Positions 12,295 to 14,786 of a stretch of DNA of 14,786 bases are shown piece after piece. Both the position numbers and the translations under genes were made by a program. The DNA lies in contig JAUWJC010000031.1 in the NCBI GenBank assembly GCA_030607895.1, forward strand, positions 1 through 14,786, written 5' to 3'. The DNA is from Pirellulales bacterium (GTDB taxonomy: Bacteria > Planctomycetota > Planctomycetia > Pirellulales > Thermoguttaceae). Under the pieces are notes generated by a model. It was not told the origin of the DNA. It did not search any database and worked only from the letters and a program-made list of their open reading frames with translations. The first letter of the stretch is position 1. The number at the start of each line of letters is the position of its first letter.

Positions 12295-12310
12295 CGCTTG
12301 CGGCTTCGCA
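12295..12310. repeat. 16-bp dispersed repeat, copy 3
   Basis: An identical copy of CGCTTGCGGCTTCGCA between the GGATAGT array and the CAACTCT array; flanking bases extend the hairpin to TTGCG-GCTT-CGCAA. Confidence 0.8.
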
Positions 12311-12323
12311 ACGTCCACTGCCT

Positions 12324-12368
12324 CAACTTTCAACTCTCAACTTTCTTCAACTCTCAACCCTCAACTCT
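12324..12368. repeat. CAACTYT heptamer array before aspartate kinase
   Basis: Units CAACTTT, CAACTCT, CAACTTT, then a CTT interruption, then CAACTCT, CAACCCT, CAACTCT. The array ends one base before the aspartate kinase ATG and occupies the position of a Shine-Dalgarno sequence. Confidence 0.92.
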
Positions 12369-12369
12369 C

Positions 12370-14148
12370 ATGTCAATCATCGTTCAGAAATTTGGCGGCA
12401 CGAGTGTGGCCGATAGCGAAAAGATCCTGGCGGCGGCACGCAAGGCGATCCGCGCGCAGAAGGACGGTCACCAGGTGGTAATGGTTGTTAGCGCCATGGG
12501 TAAGAACACCGATGCGTTGGTGAAGCTTGCCAGGGAAATAACCGATGAGCCGCCGGCGCGGGAGATGGACATGCTCCTGTCGACCGGCGAGCAGGTGAGC
12601 GTGGCGCTGATGGCGATGGCCATCAACTCGCTGGGTCACGAGGCAATTAGCCTGACGGGCGCCCAAATAGGCATTATGACCGACAGTACGCATACCAAGG
12701 CCCGAATCCGCTCGATCTCGACCGACCGGATGCGCGAGGCGTTGGACGGCGGCAAGATCGTAATTGCCGCCGGATTTCAAGGGATCGACGAGGGTTTCAA
12801 TATCACTACGCTGGGGCGCGGCGGCAGCGACACCACGGCGGTTGCCCTGGCGGCCGTGCTGGGGGCCGACTCGTGCGAAATCCATACCGACGTGGACGGC
12901 ATCTACACCACCGATCCGCGACTGGTGCCCGAGGCACGCCGGGTGGCGCGGATCAGCTACGACGAAATGTTGGAACTGGCCAGCGTTGGGGCGGGTGTAA
13001 TGCACGGCCGGTCGATCGAGTTCGCCAAGAAGTTTTCGGTGCCGGTGCATGTGCGGAGCAGCCTCGGCGACAATCCGGGCACGATGATCGCCGCGGAGCC
13101 GGAGGCACTCGATAAGGCGGTTTGTGGGGCGGCCATGGTCAAGAACGAGGCCCGGGTGACCGTGCTGGGCGTACCCGATCGGCCGGGGGCCGCGCTGACC
13201 GTCTTCTCGAGAATTGCGGCAAAAAACATCGCCATGGACATGATCGTGCAGAATGTCGGCGCCGACGGCCGGGCCGATATCTCCTTCACCGTCGTCCGCG
13301 ACGACCTGCCCACCACGCTCAAAGCCGTCGAGGAAGCTACCCGCGAACTGGGCGCCGAAGGATTCAACCATGACGACGACGTTGCGAAGATATCGGTTGT
13401 TGGATCGGGTATGGCGACCCAAACGGGCGTGGCGGAAACGATGTTCCGCGCGTTGGCCGAAAAGGGAATCAATATCCTCATGATTACCACCAGCCAAATC
13501 AAAATCTCGGTGCTGGTGGAACGCAAAAGGGCGATTGAAGCATTGCGGACGGTACACGAGGTTTTTCAACTCGAAAGCGAACCGTCCTCGCTCGCCGGCC
13601 GGCGCGAGAGGCAGACCACAACACCCCAGCCGGCAGCGGCAGCCAACGTGGTGGCCAGAATGCAGGGGATGGAAGACCTGATGATCGACGACATCAGCCT
13701 GGACGCTTCCGACGCCCGGATTACGCTGGCCGGAGTACCCGACCGGCCGGGCCTGGCGGCGCAAATTTTCGAAGAGATTGCCGCTGGTGGAATTGTGGTC
13801 GACATGATCGTGCAGAGTGTCGGCTGGGAAGGAAAAGCCAACGTCAGTTTTACCGTTCCACGGAAAGACCTCGCCAAGAGCATGGAGATTGCCACCGAGT
13901 TAACTCAACGGTTCGGCTGCCCCGCGCCTGGCTGTTCTTCCGAGGTGGCCAAGCTGTCGGTTTCCGGCATCGGAATGCGGAGCCACACCGGAGTGGCCAG
14001 CCGGATGTTCCACTCGCTGGCGCAAGTGGGGATAAACGTCGATATAATCAGCACAAGTGAAGTCCGCGTCAATGTAGTCGTCGACGGCCGGCAGGGTGAA
14101 AAGGCACTCGCGGTGCTCAGAGACGAATTCGCCGACGTGACAGTGTGA
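12370..14148 (+). CDS. lysC: Aspartate kinase with four ACT domains
   Basis: A 592-residue aspartokinase that makes aspartyl phosphate, the first step towards lysine, threonine and methionine. The kinase domain has KFGGTSV (7-13), TTLGRGGSDTTAVALA (146-161) and HTDVDGIYTTDPR (172-184). Two ACT pairs follow: about 262-330 and 338-400, a linker with TTTPQPAAAA (about 405-445), then about 449-517 and 526-590. VPDRPG recurs in ACT1 and ACT3, showing duplication of the usual pair. Ordinary aspartokinases have two ACTs and about 400-450 residues; four-ACT forms are known in cyanobacteria. The start is the ATG at 12370; upstream frame to 12283 is repeat sequence. No Shine-Dalgarno is present. Feedback inhibition by threonine and/or lysine is expected from the family. 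Confidence 0.93.
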   Translation: MSIIVQKFGGTSVADSEKILAAARKAIRAQKDGHQVVMVVSAMGKNTDALVKLAREITDEPPAREMDMLLSTGEQVSVALMAMAINSLGHEAISLTGAQIGIMTDSTHTKARIRSISTDRMREALDGGKIVIAAGFQGIDEGFNITTLGRGGSDTTAVALAAVLGADSCEIHTDVDGIYTTDPRLVPEARRVARISYDEMLELASVGAGVMHGRSIEFAKKFSVPVHVRSSLGDNPGTMIAAEPEALDKAVCGAAMVKNEARVTVLGVPDRPGAALTVFSRIAAKNIAMDMIVQNVGADGRADISFTVVRDDLPTTLKAVEEATRELGAEGFNHDDDVAKISVVGSGMATQTGVAETMFRALAEKGINILMITTSQIKISVLVERKRAIEALRTVHEVFQLESEPSSLAGRRERQTTTPQPAAAANVVARMQGMEDLMIDDISLDASDARITLAGVPDRPGLAAQIFEEIAAGGIVVDMIVQSVGWEGKANVSFTVPRKDLAKSMEIATELTQRFGCPAPGCSSEVAKLSVSGIGMRSHTGVASRMFHSLAQVGINVDIISTSEVRVNVVVDGRQGEKALAVLRDEFADVTV

Positions 14149-14211
14149 AGCAAAGCGGAAAGCGGAAAGCTGAAAGCGGAAGGGGGCAAATCCGCTTTCC
14201 GCTTTGCCTTC
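14147..14211. terminator. Bidirectional terminator-like hairpin between convergent genes
   Basis: Arm 14147-14166 (GAAGCAAAGCGGAAAGCGGA) pairs with 14191-14211 with one bulged base. The left side contains AAAGCGG heptamer-like repeats. It overlaps the last base-pairs of the aspartate kinase stop codon and of the DUF151 stop codon (14210-14212), so one hairpin closes both transcripts. Confidence 0.75.
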
Positions 14212-14614
14212 ACTCTCCCAGCACGTCGTTTAGCACGTCCTCGCTCACATAGATGGGTAGTGCCGGGTCGCATGTAACCGCCACGGCGATGGCGTCGGAG
14301 GGGCGGGCGTCGATCTCGACCAACTCGCCCTCGAAGCGGATGCGAAGCTTGGCAAAATAAGTGTGCTCTCTCAAGTCGCTGATCATCACATCCTGGAACT
14401 CCCCGCCCATCTGCTCCACTACGCTAACGATCAAATCATGGGTGAGCGGACGGGGTGATTCGTAGTGTTTCACCCGCCGGTCGATGCTCGTGGCCTCGAA
14501 AATCCCAATCAAGATAGGAAACGTTCGCTCCCCGCCCACTTCCTTCAAATAGATCACTTGCTGGTCGTTGATCTCGCTGATAATAATCCGCGAGAGTTCC
14601 ATCGGAACAGGCAT
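14210..14614 (-). CDS. DUF151 bifunctional nuclease-family protein
   Basis: A 134-residue protein of the DUF151/BFN family, whose plant members have RNase and DNase activity and whose bacterial members are largely uncharacterised. Visible family features are the N-terminal RIIISEINDQQVIYLKE, the FPILIGIFEA segment (32-41), the LTHDL block near 57-61, and DARPSDAIAVA (102-112) near the C-terminus. Length is normal for the stand-alone domain without the UVR extension. The ATG at 14614 has AAGGAAG about 5 bases upstream; a second ATG at 14602 is possible. It is convergent with aspartate kinase and seems monocistronic. Confidence 0.85.
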   Translation of the reverse strand: MPVPMELSRIIISEINDQQVIYLKEVGGERTFPILIGIFEATSIDRRVKHYESPRPLTHDLIVSVVEQMGGEFQDVMISDLREHTYFAKLRIRFEGELVEIDARPSDAIAVAVTCDPALPIYVSEDVLNDVLGE

Positions 14615-14685
14615 AACCGCTTCCTTACCTCTAAATGACCATGCGGGAACCGTAACCGTTCGCGGCCAGTTGGAACAGTTCTTCC

Positions 14686-14691
14686 ATTATA
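14686..14691 (-). promoter_or_regulatory. Candidate -10 box of the DUF151 gene
   Basis: A perfect TATAAT on the minus strand, about 70 bases before the start codon, preceded by TGCG. I found no convincing -35 at 16-18 bases. The rest of 14615-14786 shows nothing else I can name. Confidence 0.35.
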
Positions 14692-14786
14692 CGCAGTCTT
14701 CCACTCGGGCCGCTAGATGTGTGGAACCGAATTGGCACTACAACGCTATGTTCCACTGATCTACCGTTTAGCCGCCGGGCTTTCCC

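Noticed and set aside
12373..13764. 463-residue minus-strand open frame antisense to aspartate kinase
   Set aside because: It has no recognisable domain and mirrors the codon bias of the real gene; GC-rich antisense frames are expected.

Overview
The window looks like a chromosomal segment of a GC-rich planctomycete-type bacterium (Pirellula-like). This is inferred from the gene set, from gene ends crowded with palindromic repeats such as the GTAGGGTGGGCACCGCCCA family, and from heptanucleotide arrays. It could not be confirmed by a search. No rRNA, tRNA, CRISPR array or intact insertion sequence was recognised.

Layout. (1) 1-1018: a stand-alone ATP-pyrophosphatase of the GMP synthetase type on the minus strand, ending inside a heptamer array. 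(2) 1019-1380: a non-coding stretch with a 77-bp inverted repeat and a probable promoter for the next operon. (3) 1381-3530: tupA-tupB-tupC, a tungstate-type ABC importer (lipoprotein, permease, ATPase). (4) 3531-3847: a convergent intergenic region filled with repeats. (5) 3848-6777, minus strand: a uroporphyrinogen-decarboxylase-like protein, a PIG-L/LmbE deacetylase and a glucosamine-6-phosphate-deaminase-like protein. The last two form a plausible amino-sugar pair and are separated by two palindromic elements. (6) 6778-7856, minus strand: a short remnant of an M42 peptidase gene, then a DUF5615 toxin with two tandem DUF433 antitoxin-like genes. (7) 8022-8126: a REP-like inverted pair. (8) 8186-9244, minus strand: an intact M42 metallopeptidase. 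(9) 9588-14148, plus strand: homoserine dehydrogenase, a phosphoglycerate-mutase-like protein that is probably the homoserine kinase, and a four-ACT aspartate kinase, i.e. a threonine/methionine-branch cluster. (10) 14210-14614, minus strand: a DUF151 bifunctional-nuclease-family protein, convergent with the kinase gene and sharing a terminator hairpin with it.

Most genes are ordinary housekeeping or accessory genes. The unusual content lies between them. Seven-base tandem arrays of several sequence types and at least four palindrome families sit at, or within a few bases of, the stop codons of eight genes, and in some cases supply the stop codon. Other points worth a look are a 51/53-identical M42 fragment just upstream of the decarboxylase-like gene, an inverted repeat pair in the homoserine dehydrogenase leader that could act as an attenuator, and missing catalytic residues in TupC, the mutase-like kinase and the decarboxylase-like protein. 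I found no convincing undescribed multi-gene system.
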